Counted from the first letter of the stretch, positions 45,602 through 55,583 are shown. The stretch: 64,000 nt of DNA from Roseivivax sp. THAF197b (GCF_009363255.1 NZ_CP045318.1:348001-412000), one strand, 5' to 3'. Numbers and translations: made by a program. Notes: a model not told the origin generated them from the letters alone.

Positions 45602-46630
45602 ATGACGAAGACGATCCTGCGCGCGCTCAAGGGCGAGACCCTGCCGACACCGCCCATCTGGATGATGCGCCAGGCCGGGCGATACCTGCCGGAATACAAG
45701 GCCACCCGCGCCGAGGCGGGCGATTTCCTGTCGCTGTGCTACAATCCCGAACTGGCCGCCGAGGTGACCTTTCAGCCGATCCGCCGCTACGGCTTCGACG
45801 CGGCGATCCTGTTTGCCGACATCCTTCTGCTGCCGCAGGCGCTGGGCGCGGATCTGTGGTTCGTCACCGGGGAAGGGCCGCGTCTGTCGACGATCACCTC
45901 GGATGCGGATTTCGACAAGCTAAAGCCGGTGAGCGCGATCGACGACACGCTGTCGCCCGTCTACGAGACGGTCAAGATCCTGTCGAAGGGCCTGCCCGAG
46001 GAAACGACGCTCATCGGTTTCGCAGGCGCGCCCTGGACCGTGGCGACCTACATGATCGCGGGCAAGGGCACGCCCGACCAGGGCCCGGCCCATGCGCTCA
46101 AGGCCGAAAACCGCGCGCTGTTCGAGAAGATCATCGAGCGGCTGACCGAAGGCACGATCGAGTATCTGTCGCGTCAGGTCGAGGCGGGGGCCGAGGTCGT
46201 GAAGATCTTCGACAGCTGGGCAGGATCGCTCGAAGGGGACGATTTCATCAAATACGCGCAGGAGCCCGCGCGGATCATCACGCAGGAGCTGAAATCGCGC
46301 TTCCCCGGCCTGCCCGTCATCGCCTTCCCGCGCCAGGGCGGCGATTTTTACAAGGGCTTCCATGCGGCGACCGGGGCCGATTGCGTCGCGGTGGATGACA
46401 GCGTCAGCCCCGAATGGGTGGCCGAGCATGTGCAACCCAACGGCTGCGTGCAGGGCAACCTGGCCTCGCGCCACATGGTGACGGGGGGTGACGATCTGGT
46501 GCGCGAGACGCGCCGCGTCGTCGATGCGTTGAAGAACGGCCCGCATATCTTCAATCTCGGCCACGGGATCACGCCCGATGCGGATCCCGAGAACGTGCAG
46601 TTGATGATCGACACGGTACGCGGTGGCTGA
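45602..46630 (+). CDS. hemE: Uroporphyrinogen decarboxylase
   Basis: 342 residues from the ATG at 45602 ([20 protein letters not shown]), with GAGGGAAGG upstream. The diagnostic [15 protein letters not shown] and [16 protein letters not shown] motifs are present, and the C-terminus is [18 protein letters not shown]. It decarboxylates uroporphyrinogen III to coproporphyrinogen III, the substrate of HemF at 17291-18184. Confidence 0.96.
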   Translation: MTKTILRALKGETLPTPPIWMMRQAGRYLPEYKATRAEAGDFLSLCYNPELAAEVTFQPIRRYGFDAAILFADILLLPQALGADLWFVTGEGPRLSTITSDADFDKLKPVSAIDDTLSPVYETVKILSKGLPEETTLIGFAGAPWTVATYMIAGKGTPDQGPAHALKAENRALFEKIIERLTEGTIEYLSRQVEAGAEVVKIFDSWAGSLEGDDFIKYAQEPARIITQELKSRFPGLPVIAFPRQGGDFYKGFHAATGADCVAVDDSVSPEWVAEHVQPNGCVQGNLASRHMVTGGDDLVRETRRVVDALKNGPHIFNLGHGITPDADPENVQLMIDTVRGG

Positions 46631-46644
46631 ACGCCGCAGCTGAA

Positions 46645-47604
46645 CTATCGGCGCGCGGCCCGGTTCGGCCTCGGGCGCGCGCCTTCGCGGAAAAACACCA
46701 CGAGACCCGCAGCGACGATCAGGGCGGAGCCTGCCCAGGTCATCACGCCCGGCCATTCTCCGAACACGAGCCAGCCCCAGAAGATCGCCAGCGGCAGCCC
46801 GAGATATTCGAAGGGCGCGATAATGGACGCATTGGCCAGCCGGTAGGCCGCCGAGAGGCAATAGCCCACGACACCCGCCACCAGACCGAGCGTCGCGAAG
46901 ATCGGCAGATCGGCTGGGGCGGGCCATGTCCACGCGCGCAGCAGGAACTGCAGGCTGGCATTGCTTGTGCCGTCGGCGAAGCGCCCGTCGCCCGCGACCA
47001 GGAAGAACAGCGCGGAGACGAGTAGAAAGGTGGACTGGATATAGACCGCGAGGGCCGCCGCCGGGGCCGAGGCGCCGAGCTTTCGCGTCAGCACCTGCAT
47101 GCTGGCATAGAGAAAAGCCGCCGCGACCGGCAGCAGGAAGACCACCATGGGCAGCATGCGCGCCGGTCCCGCCTCGGGCATCTGCATCAGCACAACGCCG
47201 CCGAAGCCCACCAGCACGGCCAAGAGCCGCACCGGCCCCACCCGTTCGCCCAGAAACGGGATCGACAGAAGCGTGATGAACAGCGGCGCCACGAAGAACA
47301 GCGCCGTCGCCTGCGCCAGCGGCAATACGGCCACGGCGGCATAGAAGGTCATGTTCGCCGACACCACGAACAGCCCGCGCAGCACGTGCAGGCCGGGCGT
47401 GGCGGTGCGCAGCCGCGCGAAACCGCCTTCGAATTGCAGGATGACGAGGCTGAACATCAGCCCGACACCGGAGCGCACGAAAACGATCTGGTGCAGCGGA
47501 TATTCGCCGGACAGCCGCTTGATCAGAAAGTCGTTCACCGAGATCGCGGTGACGCCGAGTACGATCAACAGGATGCCGAGGACGGGGCGATCAGCGCGGG
47601 ACAT
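46645..47604 (-). CDS. DMT-family (EamA) transporter
   Basis: 319 residues, ten predicted helices in two EamA repeats. The first repeat ends near the PFLGERVGPVRLLAVLVGFGGVVLM signature; the second ends near EYLGLPLAIFWGWLVFGEWPGVMTWAGSALIVAAG. It is probably an exporter of a small metabolite. The 3' end converges on hemE with only 14 bases between. Confidence 0.88.
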   Translation of the reverse strand: MSRADRPVLGILLIVLGVTAISVNDFLIKRLSGEYPLHQIVFVRSGVGLMFSLVILQFEGGFARLRTATPGLHVLRGLFVVSANMTFYAAVAVLPLAQATALFFVAPLFITLLSIPFLGERVGPVRLLAVLVGFGGVVLMQMPEAGPARMLPMVVFLLPVAAAFLYASMQVLTRKLGASAPAAALAVYIQSTFLLVSALFFLVAGDGRFADGTSNASLQFLLRAWTWPAPADLPIFATLGLVAGVVGYCLSAAYRLANASIIAPFEYLGLPLAIFWGWLVFGEWPGVMTWAGSALIVAAGLVVFFREGARPRPNRAARR

Positions 47605-47755
47605 GATCTGCAGCTACAGCGAAGCGGTCCCCGGGGAAAGCCCCGAGCGGAGCGTCGCAACGGACCCGCGTGCGGGGCCCCTCTGCGCCTGTGCACATTG
47701 CCGCTGAAGGGGGTGCGGATACATAAGAGGTCAAGCGATGAAGAAGGGGACCCCC

Positions 47756-48697
47756 ATGACGGGAATGGTCGAGATCGAAAATGCCGAAAAGACCTATGAT
47801 GGCGGGTTTCAGGCGCTGAAAGGCGTGAGCCTGACCATCGAGCAGGGCGAAATCCTGGCACTGCTCGGTCCCAATGGCGCGGGCAAGACCACGCTGATCT
47901 CCACGATCTGCGGGATCACCATGCCGACGGCCGGGACGATCCGGGTGGGCGGGCATGACGTTGTGCGGGATTTCCGGGCCGCGCGGTCGCTCGTGGGCCT
48001 CGTGCCGCAGGAGCTGACGCTCGAGCCGTTCGAGACGGTCTGGTCCGCGGTGCGCTTCTCGCGCGGGCTTTTCGGGGCAAAGCGGGACGATGCCTATCTC
48101 GACGATCTGCTGCGCCGCCTGTCGCTTTACGACAAGAAGCACAGCCAGTTGCAGGAGCTCTCGGGCGGCATGAAGCGCCGCGTTCTGATCGCCAAGGCGC
48201 TGAGCCACGATCCCAAGGTGCTGTTTCTCGACGAGCCCACGGCGGGTGTCGATGTGGAGCTGCGCCGCGACATGTGGGAGATCGTGGCCAAGCTGAAGGA
48301 AACCGGCGTCACCATCATCCTCACGACCCATTACATCGAGGAAGCGGAGGCCATGGCCGACCGGATCGGCGTAATCTCTGCGGGTGAGTTGCTGCTGGTC
48401 GAAAGGACCTCCGAGCTGATGGCGCGGCTGGGGAAGAAGGAGCTGCGGATCACCCTCGGCGCGCCCGTGGGTGCGGTGCCTGACGGCTTGTCGGATTACG
48501 ACCTGCGCCTCGAGGATGGCGGCGAGACGCTGATCTACCGCTACGACACCAAGGCCGAGCGCACGGGCATCGCCCGGCTGGTCAGCGCCTTGTCGGAGGC
48601 AGGTCTGACCATCAGCGACGTGGAGACCACGCAAAGCTCGCTCGAGGAGATCTTCGTCGGGTTGGTGCACAAGGGCGACAAGGGAGAAGCGGCATGA
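47756..48697 (+). CDS. ABC-2 type exporter ATPase (YadG-like)
   Basis: 313 residues from the ATG at 47756, with AAGGGG upstream; an ATG at 47738 is also possible. Walker A is GPNGAGKTT, signature LSGGMKRR, Walker [21 protein letters not shown]. The C-terminal ~80 residues form the regulatory extension ending in [21 protein letters not shown]. With the overlapping permease gene it forms a two-component exporter; the substrate is unknown. Confidence 0.92.
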   Translation: MTGMVEIENAEKTYDGGFQALKGVSLTIEQGEILALLGPNGAGKTTLISTICGITMPTAGTIRVGGHDVVRDFRAARSLVGLVPQELTLEPFETVWSAVRFSRGLFGAKRDDAYLDDLLRRLSLYDKKHSQLQELSGGMKRRVLIAKALSHDPKVLFLDEPTAGVDVELRRDMWEIVAKLKETGVTIILTTHYIEEAEAMADRIGVISAGELLLVERTSELMARLGKKELRITLGAPVGAVPDGLSDYDLRLEDGGETLIYRYDTKAERTGIARLVSALSEAGLTISDVETTQSSLEEIFVGLVHKGDKGEAA

Positions 48698-49455
48698 ACT
48701 GGACCGCGATCTGGGCGATCTATCGCTTCGAGATGGCGCGCTTCGTGCGCACCTTCCTGCAATCCATTATCTCGCCCGTCATCTCGACCTCGCTCTATTT
48801 CGTGGTCTTCGGCGCGGCGATCGGCAGCCGCATCGACGAGGTGGACGGAGTGACCTATGGCGCGTTCATCGTGCCCGGCCTCATCATGCTGACGGTGATG
48901 ACGCAGGCGATTTCGAACGCATCCTTCGGGATCTATTTCCCGAAATTCATCGGCACGATCTACGAGCTTTTATCCGCACCGATCAGCTTTGCGGAGGTGA
49001 TCCTGGGCTATGTGGGGGCGGCGGCGACAAAATCGCTGTTCATCGGGGTGATGATCCTTATCACGGCCACTTTCTTTGTCGATCTGACCATACAGAACTG
49101 GCCCGCCATGCTGGCTTTTCTGGTTCTGACCTGCACCAGCTTCGCGCTTCTGGGCTTCATCATCGGCATCTGGGCGTCGAATTTCGAGCAGCTTCAGCTC
49201 GTGCCGCTTCTCGTGGTGACACCGCTCGTCTTTCTCGGCGGGTCGTTCTACTCGATCTCGATGCTGCCGCCCTTCTGGCAGAACGTCGCGCTGTTCAACC
49301 CGGTCGTCTACCTGATCTCGGGGTTCCGCTGGTCGTTCTTCGGGATGTCGGACGTGCCCGTTGCAGTGAGCCTTCTGGCCATTGCGGGCTTCACGGCGAT
49401 CTGCGTCTTCGCGGTCTGGTGGATCTTCAAGACAGGCTGGCGCATCCGGTCCTGA
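48694..49455 (+). CDS. ABC-2 type exporter permease (YadH-like)
   Basis: 253 residues with six helices. It opens with [34 protein letters not shown], and the ABC-2 signature near the end is [34 protein letters not shown]. Its start overlaps the ATPase stop (ATGA). A TGTTTGCG/CGCAAACA inverted repeat follows directly after the stop. Confidence 0.92.
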   Translation: MNWTAIWAIYRFEMARFVRTFLQSIISPVISTSLYFVVFGAAIGSRIDEVDGVTYGAFIVPGLIMLTVMTQAISNASFGIYFPKFIGTIYELLSAPISFAEVILGYVGAAATKSLFIGVMILITATFFVDLTIQNWPAMLAFLVLTCTSFALLGFIIGIWASNFEQLQLVPLLVVTPLVFLGGSFYSISMLPPFWQNVALFNPVVYLISGFRWSFFGMSDVPVAVSLLAIAGFTAICVFAVWWIFKTGWRIRS

Positions 49456-49459
49456 GGTC

Positions 49460-49487
49460 TGTTTGCGCCGTACCCATGTCGCAAACA
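49460..49487 (+). terminator. Inverted repeat after the ABC-2 permease gene
   Basis: TGTTTGCG (49460-49467) pairs with CGCAAACA (49480-49487) around a 12-base loop, five bases after the stop. No T-run follows. It could be a weak terminator or the first of three hairpins leading into the cupin gene. Confidence 0.4.
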
Positions 49488-49508
49488 AGCGCCCTGAAAC
49501 CGTCACGG

Positions 49509-49578
49509 GGTGGTCGCACATGGCAAAGACGGGATCGGCCCGACCACCTAACCTCCTCCCCATACCCGGCGGAGGAGG
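49509..49578 (+). promoter_or_regulatory. Structured 5' leader: two hairpins, the second covering the cupin Shine-Dalgarno
   Basis: Hairpin P1 pairs GGTGGTCG (49509-49516) with CGACCACC (49541-49548). Hairpin P2 pairs CCTCCTCC (49552-49559) with GGAGGAGG (49571-49578). The second arm of P2 is the near-perfect ribosome binding site of the cupin gene, which begins at 49586. All pairs are exact. This layout fits translational control by temperature, protein or ligand; no known riboswitch class is recognised. Confidence 0.55.
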
Positions 49579-49585
49579 AAACGCC

Positions 49586-50038
49586 ATGGCTTACGCAGAC
49601 ACCATGCCGAGCGAATTTGCCGAGGCGTATCTCGACGCGCTTCCCGTGATTGCGAATGCGGACCACGCCCCCATCGAGGGCGGCGAGGATCCGGCCTTCG
49701 GCACGGTCCGGTGGCGCACGCTCTTCTCGGCGGATCGGACGAAAACCTCCGGCATGACGCTGGGCGTGGCTGAATTCGGCCCCGGCGGCACGCTTCTGCC
49801 GCATCGGCACGGCCCGGCAGAGTTCTATTTCGGCCTCGCGGGGCAGGGCATCGTCACCATCGACGGCGTGGCGCATGACCTCTCGCCCGGGGTGGCGATC
49901 TTCATCCCCGCCGAGGCGGAGCATGACACCGTGGCGGGGGCCGAGGGTCTGCGCTTCCTTTACGGCTTCGCCAAGGACCGGTTTTCGGATGTCGATTACC
50001 GCTTCACGGCCGCGTCGGGCGGGATGACCGCGATCTGA
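49586..50038 (+). CDS. Single-domain cupin with DMSP-lyase-like active-site spacing
   Basis: 150 residues from the ATG at 49586, eight bases after GGAGGAGG. One cupin barrel: motif 1 GGTLLPHRHGPAEFYFGLAG with His73, His75 and Glu79; motif 2 with His113. Tyr81 follows Glu79 by two. The His-His-Glu-Tyr-His spacing (+2, +6, +8, +40) equals that reported for the DMSP lyases DddK and, as I recall, DddW, where the Tyr is the catalytic base. However, E-x-Y is common in other cupins, so DMSP lyase is only a candidate. A sulfur-related YeeE gene lies next, on the opposite strand. Confidence 0.72.
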   Translation: MAYADTMPSEFAEAYLDALPVIANADHAPIEGGEDPAFGTVRWRTLFSADRTKTSGMTLGVAEFGPGGTLLPHRHGPAEFYFGLAGQGIVTIDGVAHDLSPGVAIFIPAEAEHDTVAGAEGLRFLYGFAKDRFSDVDYRFTAASGGMTAI

Positions 50039-50074
50039 CGCAGCCGCGCTGCACGTCTGCTGCCGCGGTGTCCC

Positions 50075-51136
50075 TCATGCCGTGGCGGCAGCCGGGCGGT
50101 CTTTCAGCATCAGATGCGTGACCATGCCGCCCGCCCACATCGCGCTGAGCGCGACCCAGGCGGTGCCTGCGAAGATCGCCCCGCCGGTCACGCCCGCGCC
50201 GATGGCGCAGCCCCCGGCCAGCATGCCTCCGAAGCCCATCAGCCCCGCGCCGATCATCGCGCGACGCAGCGGCGTCGGGCCGTCGAAGCCCTGGATCCGC
50301 AGCTCGCCCGCATAAGCCGCCGCGAGGAAGGCGCCCAGAAAGACGCCGGGCACGAGGCCCACATCGAAGCCGAGCACCGCCCCGCGCTCCAGAAAGAACA
50401 TCAGCGTATGGGCCGACGGGCCGGTAAAGGTGGCCGACGTGACGCTGACCGGCTCAAAGGCGATCATCGACAGCGCATAGGTCAGCCCGTAGCCAAGCGC
50501 GACCGCGAAACCCACGCCCGAAGCGAAGACCAGACGCCGCGCCCCGATGCGCTGACGGCGCGACAGCTCCAGCGCGACGAGCGCGATGGCACATCCAAGC
50601 GCAAGCCCCGCGCCGTCGGGCAGGCCCGCGGCAATCAGCAGATCTAGATTGCGGCCACCCTCCGTCACCCAGGCGCGGGCGAGCGTGTCGCGCAAGGGGG
50701 CCAGCCATCCCGACAGGCTCATTTGCGCCACCACGGCGAAGATCAGTCCCGAGATAACGGAGCGCAGGTTGCCCGTGGCCGCGAGGACCAGCAGGCGGCC
50801 CGAACAGCCGCGGGCGAGGATCATGCCCACGCCGAAAAGCGCGCCGCCGATGATCGCGCCGGACCAGCTGCCGGGCACGGCCATCATGCGGGCTTGCGAT
50901 GAGTCGAACAGCCCCAGGGCCCGCGCGCCCTGCACCCAGACCAGCGCGGTCGAGAAGGTCAGCAGCCAGACCGCCACCCGGTCGCCAAGCTGCCCGTCGG
51001 CGAATTCGGCCACCGCGGCGCGCAGGCAGAACCGCGACCGCTGTGCTGCAATGCCGAAGACAAGCCCGGTCAGAAGGCCGAACAGCGCGGCCGTCGGCCC
51101 CTCTCCGATCCGGTCGACAAGTGCGATGAGGTCCAT
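50075..51136 (-). CDS. YeeE/YedE-family sulfur transport membrane protein
   Basis: 353 residues with about nine or ten helices in two repeats. Conserved Cys lie in QRSRFCLRAA, LARGCSGR and AGGCAIGAG, the positions used by YeeE to relay thiosulfate through the membrane. Gly-rich helix packing (GGALFGVGMILARG; GFGGMLAGGCAIGAGVTGG) is typical. It probably imports thiosulfate or a related sulfur compound. It is divergent from an MFS carrier. Confidence 0.9.
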   Translation of the reverse strand: MDLIALVDRIGEGPTAALFGLLTGLVFGIAAQRSRFCLRAAVAEFADGQLGDRVAVWLLTFSTALVWVQGARALGLFDSSQARMMAVPGSWSGAIIGGALFGVGMILARGCSGRLLVLAATGNLRSVISGLIFAVVAQMSLSGWLAPLRDTLARAWVTEGGRNLDLLIAAGLPDGAGLALGCAIALVALELSRRQRIGARRLVFASGVGFAVALGYGLTYALSMIAFEPVSVTSATFTGPSAHTLMFFLERGAVLGFDVGLVPGVFLGAFLAAAYAGELRIQGFDGPTPLRRAMIGAGLMGFGGMLAGGCAIGAGVTGGAIFAGTAWVALSAMWAGGMVTHLMLKDRPAAATA

Positions 51137-51281
51137 GGTATCCTCCTTGCTTTCGCGCCGGATATGCCGCGCGGCAGGGGAAGGGCGCCTTGATCTGGAT
51201 CAGGCTCGCGCGTTTTACGCACAGAGGCCCTCGCGTTTTACGATCTCGCCAAAGGCGCGGAATCGGCGTAACGCAGATGGC

Positions 51282-52511
51282 ATGAGGATCATGCCCCTTG
51301 CCGATGCCCGGACCCTGCCGATCTGGCGGCGCCCCGTGACGCTTCTGTTCCTGATGGCCATCGCCATGCCGCTGAGCTTCGCGACATGGTCGGCGCTCCT
51401 GAACAACTTCGTCATCGAGGCCGCGAATTTCGACGGCTCGGATATCGGCTGGCTGCACACGGTCCGCGAGATCCCCGGCTTCCTGGCCGTGGGCGTGATC
51501 GCCGTGATCATCTTCATGCGCGAACAGGTGCTGGCGCTGGTGTCGCTGATCCTTCTGGGCGTGGCGACCGCGATCACCGCCTATTTTCCTTCGATGGGCG
51601 GTATTCTGACGATCACGATGCTGTCCTCGATCGGGTTTCACTATTACGAGACGGTGAACCAGTCGCTGCAATTGCAATGGCTGCCCAAGGCCGAGGCGCC
51701 GCGCATCCTGGGCCTTCTGGTCGCCGCCGCCTCTGCCGCGACGCTGGTGGCGTACGTGGCCATCGTCATGACCTGGGAGGCCTTCGATCTCAGCTACGCC
51801 TTCGTCTACATGGCGTCGGGCGGGCTGACGCTGGTGATCGTCGCCTATTGCTGGATCGCCTTCCCGCAATTCGAAGCGCCCAATCCGCAATTGAAGAAGT
51901 TCATCCTGCGCCGCCGCTACTGGCTCTATTACGCGCTGCAATTCATGTCCGGCGCGCGGCGGCAGATCTTTGTGGTCTTTGCGGGCTTCATGATGGTCGA
52001 GAAGTTCGGCTTCGAGGTGCACGAGGTCACGGCGCTTTATCTCATCAACCTCATTGCCAACATGATCTTCGCGCCGCTCATGGGCCGCGCCGTGGGGCAT
52101 TTCGGCGAACGCAACGCGCTGGCATTCGAATATGTCGGCCTGACGCTCGTCTTTCTGGCCTATGGCGGGCTTTACTGGTTCGGCTGGGGCGTGATGCTGG
52201 CCGCGTTCCTTTACGTGATCGATCACATCTTCTTCGCCCTCGCGCTGGCCCTGAAGACCTATTTCCAGAAAATCGCCGATCCGGGGGACATCGCGCCCAC
52301 GGCGGCCGTGGCCTTCACGATCAACCATATCGCGGCGGTCTTCCTGCCGGCGGCGCTGGGCTATCTTTGGCTTGTCTCGCCGCAGGCGGTGTTCACGCTG
52401 GCGGCAGGCATGGCGCTGACTTCGCTGGGCCTTGCGCTGATGATCCCGCGCCATCCCGAACCGGGCAACGAGACGGTGTTCGCCCGCCTCGTCGCGGCCC
52501 CCGCCGAATGA
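51282..52511 (+). CDS. MFS-type transporter
   Basis: About 409 residues from the ATG at 51282; an ATG at 51291 is close by. Around 11-12 helices (TLLFLMAIAMPLSFATWSALLNNF; VGVIAVIIFM; AALGYLWLVSPQAVFTLAAG). The loop IGWLHTVREIPGFL and the matching GFEVHEVTALYLINLIAN in the second half show the MFS pseudo-repeat. Substrate unknown; divergent pairing with YeeE suggests a related, possibly sulfur-containing, substrate. Confidence 0.82.
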   Translation: MRIMPLADARTLPIWRRPVTLLFLMAIAMPLSFATWSALLNNFVIEAANFDGSDIGWLHTVREIPGFLAVGVIAVIIFMREQVLALVSLILLGVATAITAYFPSMGGILTITMLSSIGFHYYETVNQSLQLQWLPKAEAPRILGLLVAAASAATLVAYVAIVMTWEAFDLSYAFVYMASGGLTLVIVAYCWIAFPQFEAPNPQLKKFILRRRYWLYYALQFMSGARRQIFVVFAGFMMVEKFGFEVHEVTALYLINLIANMIFAPLMGRAVGHFGERNALAFEYVGLTLVFLAYGGLYWFGWGVMLAAFLYVIDHIFFALALALKTYFQKIADPGDIAPTAAVAFTINHIAAVFLPAALGYLWLVSPQAVFTLAAGMALTSLGLALMIPRHPEPGNETVFARLVAAPAE

Positions 52512-52515
52512 GGCC

Positions 52516-54111
52516 TCACCAGAAGCCGATCAGGATGCCGAGCATCGCAAGGCCCAGAAGCACCGCCCAGATCTTGACGTTGGCATAGAGCGGCGCGTCG
52601 TCCGACAGCGCGTCGAAGGCCATGTCGGGCGACCAGACCACATCGGCAAGATCCTCCTCCCGCCGGGGCGTGCCCGCGCGGCTGACGAGGAAGAAGATCA
52701 CGCAGGACACGAGTGTCATCACGCCCACATTCGCGGTGTAATGAAGCGGCCAGTAGCCCATCTGCGTCGCGACGAAGACGGCGAGCGAGATTGCGTGCCC
52801 TATGGCGAGGGTGAAAAACGCCGCATCGCCCGTGCCCTTCTTCCACAGCGCGCCCAGAAGGAAGATCGCGACGACGGGTGGCACGACGATCGAAAAGGCT
52901 TGTTGCAGATAGTCCCACAGCCCGCCCATATCGTCGATGAACGGCGCCCAGAGGATGGCGACGACCATCAGGATAAGCGTCGTCACCCGCCCGATATTGC
53001 GCTGCTCGGTTGGCGACTTGTCCTCGACGCCCAGGAAATCGTGGCTGATGAGCGTGGACGAGGAATTGAGCGTCGAATCGACGCTCGACATGATCGCGGC
53101 GACAAGCCCCGCGAGCACGAGCCCCGTCAGCCCCGCGGGCAGGATCGTCGTGGCAATCGTCGGAAACACCATGTCGGAGTTCGGCAGATCCGGGATCACG
53201 GCCAGCGCCATCGCGCCCGGCAGGACCATGATGAACACGGGGATGATCTTGAGAAACCCGCCGAGGATCGCGCCGCGCTGCGCCTCGCGCAGATCGCGCG
53301 CCCCGAGGACCCGCTGCACGATGTACTGGTTCGTGACCCAGTACCAGAAGCCCAGAATCGGGACCCCGATGAACAGCCCGGGCCAGGGCAGGATGTCGTC
53401 GCTGCGCGGCTGGATCAGCGAAAGGTGGTCGGCATCGGGGATGGCCTGTTGCACCTGTGCCCAGGAAAACCCGAGATCCGAGAACAGGAAATAGGTCATC
53501 GCGGCACAGCCGAAGATCAGCACCACCGCCTGCAATACGTCGGTATAGACCACCGCCTTGAGCCCGCCCGACGCGGTGTAGATGCCGGCAAAGAGCCCGA
53601 TTCCGATGGCCGTCTGCCAGATCGGGATTTCCGGAAAGAACGTGCGCACCACGACGCCGCCCGCGTAAAGCCCGCCGGCGGTGTCCACGATCACCGTCAG
53701 AAGGATGGTCACGGCGGAGAAATATAGCCGCGCGCGCCGGTCGAACCGCCGTTCCAGCCATTCGGGGATCGTCGTCACCCGCGAGCGGAAGAAGAGCGGC
53801 GCAAAAACGAAGGCCAGAAGGATCAGCGGGATGCCCGCCATCCATTCATAGGCCGAGGTCGCGATGCCCGTGGTGTAGGCCGCGCCGGTCAGGCCGATCA
53901 GCGTCGTCGAGGAGATGTTCGAGGCAAAAAGCGAAAAGCCGACGATGCCCCATGTCAGCGACCGGCCCGCGAGAAACAGGTCCTCGCCGCTTTGGGTGCG
54001 TCGGCTGACCCAGACGCCGATGGCGATGACGATGCCGAAATAGACCGCCAGAACCCATAGATCGAGCGAGGTGATCGCGTTCTGCACCGCTTGCGACGCA
54101 TTGCCTTCCAT
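52516..54111 (-). CDS. Sodium:solute symporter (SSS family, vSGLT-like)
   Basis: 531 residues, about 14 helices. Family landmarks are seen: SRRTQSGEDLFLAGRSLTWGIVGFSLFASNISSTTLIGLTGAAY (Na+ site region), YTASGGLKAVVYTDVLQ, FWYWVTNQYIVQRVLGARD and AAIMSSVDSTLNSSSTLISHDF. It imports a solute with Na+; sugar is likeliest from the vSGLT-like core. It converges on the MFS gene with four bases between. Confidence 0.93.
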   Translation of the reverse strand: MEGNASQAVQNAITSLDLWVLAVYFGIVIAIGVWVSRRTQSGEDLFLAGRSLTWGIVGFSLFASNISSTTLIGLTGAAYTTGIATSAYEWMAGIPLILLAFVFAPLFFRSRVTTIPEWLERRFDRRARLYFSAVTILLTVIVDTAGGLYAGGVVVRTFFPEIPIWQTAIGIGLFAGIYTASGGLKAVVYTDVLQAVVLIFGCAAMTYFLFSDLGFSWAQVQQAIPDADHLSLIQPRSDDILPWPGLFIGVPILGFWYWVTNQYIVQRVLGARDLREAQRGAILGGFLKIIPVFIMVLPGAMALAVIPDLPNSDMVFPTIATTILPAGLTGLVLAGLVAAIMSSVDSTLNSSSTLISHDFLGVEDKSPTEQRNIGRVTTLILMVVAILWAPFIDDMGGLWDYLQQAFSIVVPPVVAIFLLGALWKKGTGDAAFFTLAIGHAISLAVFVATQMGYWPLHYTANVGVMTLVSCVIFFLVSRAGTPRREEDLADVVWSPDMAFDALSDDAPLYANVKIWAVLLGLAMLGILIGFW

Positions 54112-54204
54112 GGAACAAGCCCTCCCGTGGCAGCCTCACGGCCAACACGCGGAAAATGCGTTTTGTTCCCACATCTTTTTGATCGCCTGCATGGAGGCCC
54201 CGCA

Positions 54205-55074
54205 ATGACCACCTTCACCGCTTTCACGACGCTGCCCGGCAAGGATCAGGGCGAGGCGCTGGGCGAAGCGCTCGAGGATCTCGAGCCCGCGCCCACCGGT
54301 GTCGGCGTCTTCGAGATCGAGGACGGATCGGGCCTGTGGGAGGTGGGCGGCTATTTCGAGGCGCCGCCGCCCGAGATGGAGCTGGACCTCCTCGCCGCCG
54401 CCTATGGCGCGAAGCCCTTCGTGATCTCCGAACTGCCCGAGACCGATTGGGTGGCGAAGGTCCGCCGCGATCTCTCGCCCGTCGCCGCGGGGCGCTTCTT
54501 CGTCTATGGCAGCCACGATGCGGACAAGGTGCCCGAAAGGTCGGAGCCCCTGCTGATCGAGGCGGCGATGGCCTTTGGCACGGGCCATCACGGCACGACG
54601 CTGGGCTGCCTCCGCGCGCTCGACCGGCTGATCGAAGCGGGCGAGGTCAAGCAAAACACCATCGACGTCGGTTGCGGCACCGCCGTTCTGGCCATGGCGG
54701 CCGCGCGGATCTGGCCCGAGACGGCGCTCGCCTCCGATATCGACGCGGTTGCGGTGGAGGTGGCAGAAGCCAATGTCCGCGCCAATGATCTGACGGGCCG
54801 GGTCCGCTGCCTCGAGGCGGTGGGCTTCGATCACCCCGAGATCGCCAAGGCGGCCCCCTTCGATCTGGTCTTCGCCAATATCCTGATGGCGCCCCTGATC
54901 GAACTGGCCCCAGAGATGGCGCGCCACTCGGCGCCCGGCGCGCATGCGATCCTGTCCGGCATCCTGAACGAGCAGGCCGACGAGGTGGAAACGGTTTACC
55001 TCCAGAACGGGTACAAACGCGTGCACCGCGAGGAAATCAAGGAATGGACAACACTTACGCTCAAACGCAGCTGA
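54205..55074 (+). CDS. prmA: Ribosomal protein L11 methyltransferase
   Basis: 289 residues from the ATG at 54205, with GGAGG eight bases upstream. PrmA motifs are present: EAAMAFGTGHHGTTLGCL, the SAM motif TIDVGCGTAVLAMAAARIW, and LVFANILMAPL. It trimethylates L11 lysines and the N-terminus. It is the only ribosome modification gene in this region and is divergent from the symporter gene. Confidence 0.94.
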   Translation: MTTFTAFTTLPGKDQGEALGEALEDLEPAPTGVGVFEIEDGSGLWEVGGYFEAPPPEMELDLLAAAYGAKPFVISELPETDWVAKVRRDLSPVAAGRFFVYGSHDADKVPERSEPLLIEAAMAFGTGHHGTTLGCLRALDRLIEAGEVKQNTIDVGCGTAVLAMAAARIWPETALASDIDAVAVEVAEANVRANDLTGRVRCLEAVGFDHPEIAKAAPFDLVFANILMAPLIELAPEMARHSAPGAHAILSGILNEQADEVETVYLQNGYKRVHREEIKEWTTLTLKRS

Positions 55075-55196
55075 TCGGCAGGCGCACGCGTTAACCTTGG
55101 CCTCCGATTGGTCGCAATTTTCTAAAATTTGCCTCAATTCGGGATTACTTCGTCTTCAAACGCGAGTGGGGGCTCGATGTTTGTAACGAGGTTGCC

Positions 55197-55538
55197 ATGG
55201 AAACCGTTCGGAGAAACTTCCTGCGTCGCCAGCGCGGTATTCGCAAGAAACACCGCAAGATGGCCGCAGGATACGTGACTACCGTGAACAAGGCGGGCGT
55301 GATCGAACATCATCCGCGCAAATCCGTGAGCGGATTCAGCGTCCGGCCCTTCGTGATCCTCGCCCTGGTCTTCACCGCCTTCAAGATCAGCGTGATCGTC
55401 AAGCTGGGTGAGGCGGAATATCTCAAGCGCCTCGAAGCCCTTGGCGCGGGCGACACGGTGGATGTCATCGGGGCGTTCGTGATGCAGATCGATCCGGTGA
55501 CACGCGGCGTGCTTTCGCTCCTCAACGGCACCGGCTGA
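55197..55538 (+). CDS. Conserved single-pass membrane protein of unknown function
   Basis: 113 residues. The N-terminal ~50 residues are strongly basic (RRNFLRRQRGIRKKHRKMAAG), followed by one transmembrane helix (VRPFVILALVFTAFKISVIVKLG) and a ~45-residue periplasmic end. I do not recognise a domain; the basic face suggests binding to nucleic acid or acidic lipid near the inner membrane. A bidirectional terminator follows. Confidence 0.7.
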   Translation: METVRRNFLRRQRGIRKKHRKMAAGYVTTVNKAGVIEHHPRKSVSGFSVRPFVILALVFTAFKISVIVKLGEAEYLKRLEALGAGDTVDVIGAFVMQIDPVTRGVLSLLNGTG

Positions 55539-55583
55539 CAGCGCGCATTGCCGCATCGTCCGGTGCGATCCGGCGAGACATGA

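Noticed and set aside
50454..52454. 666-codon minus-strand ORF covering the YeeE start and the MFS gene
   Set aside because: Protein is His/Arg/Gln-rich nonsense typical of antisense frames in high-GC DNA; the plus-strand MFS frame has real membrane helices.
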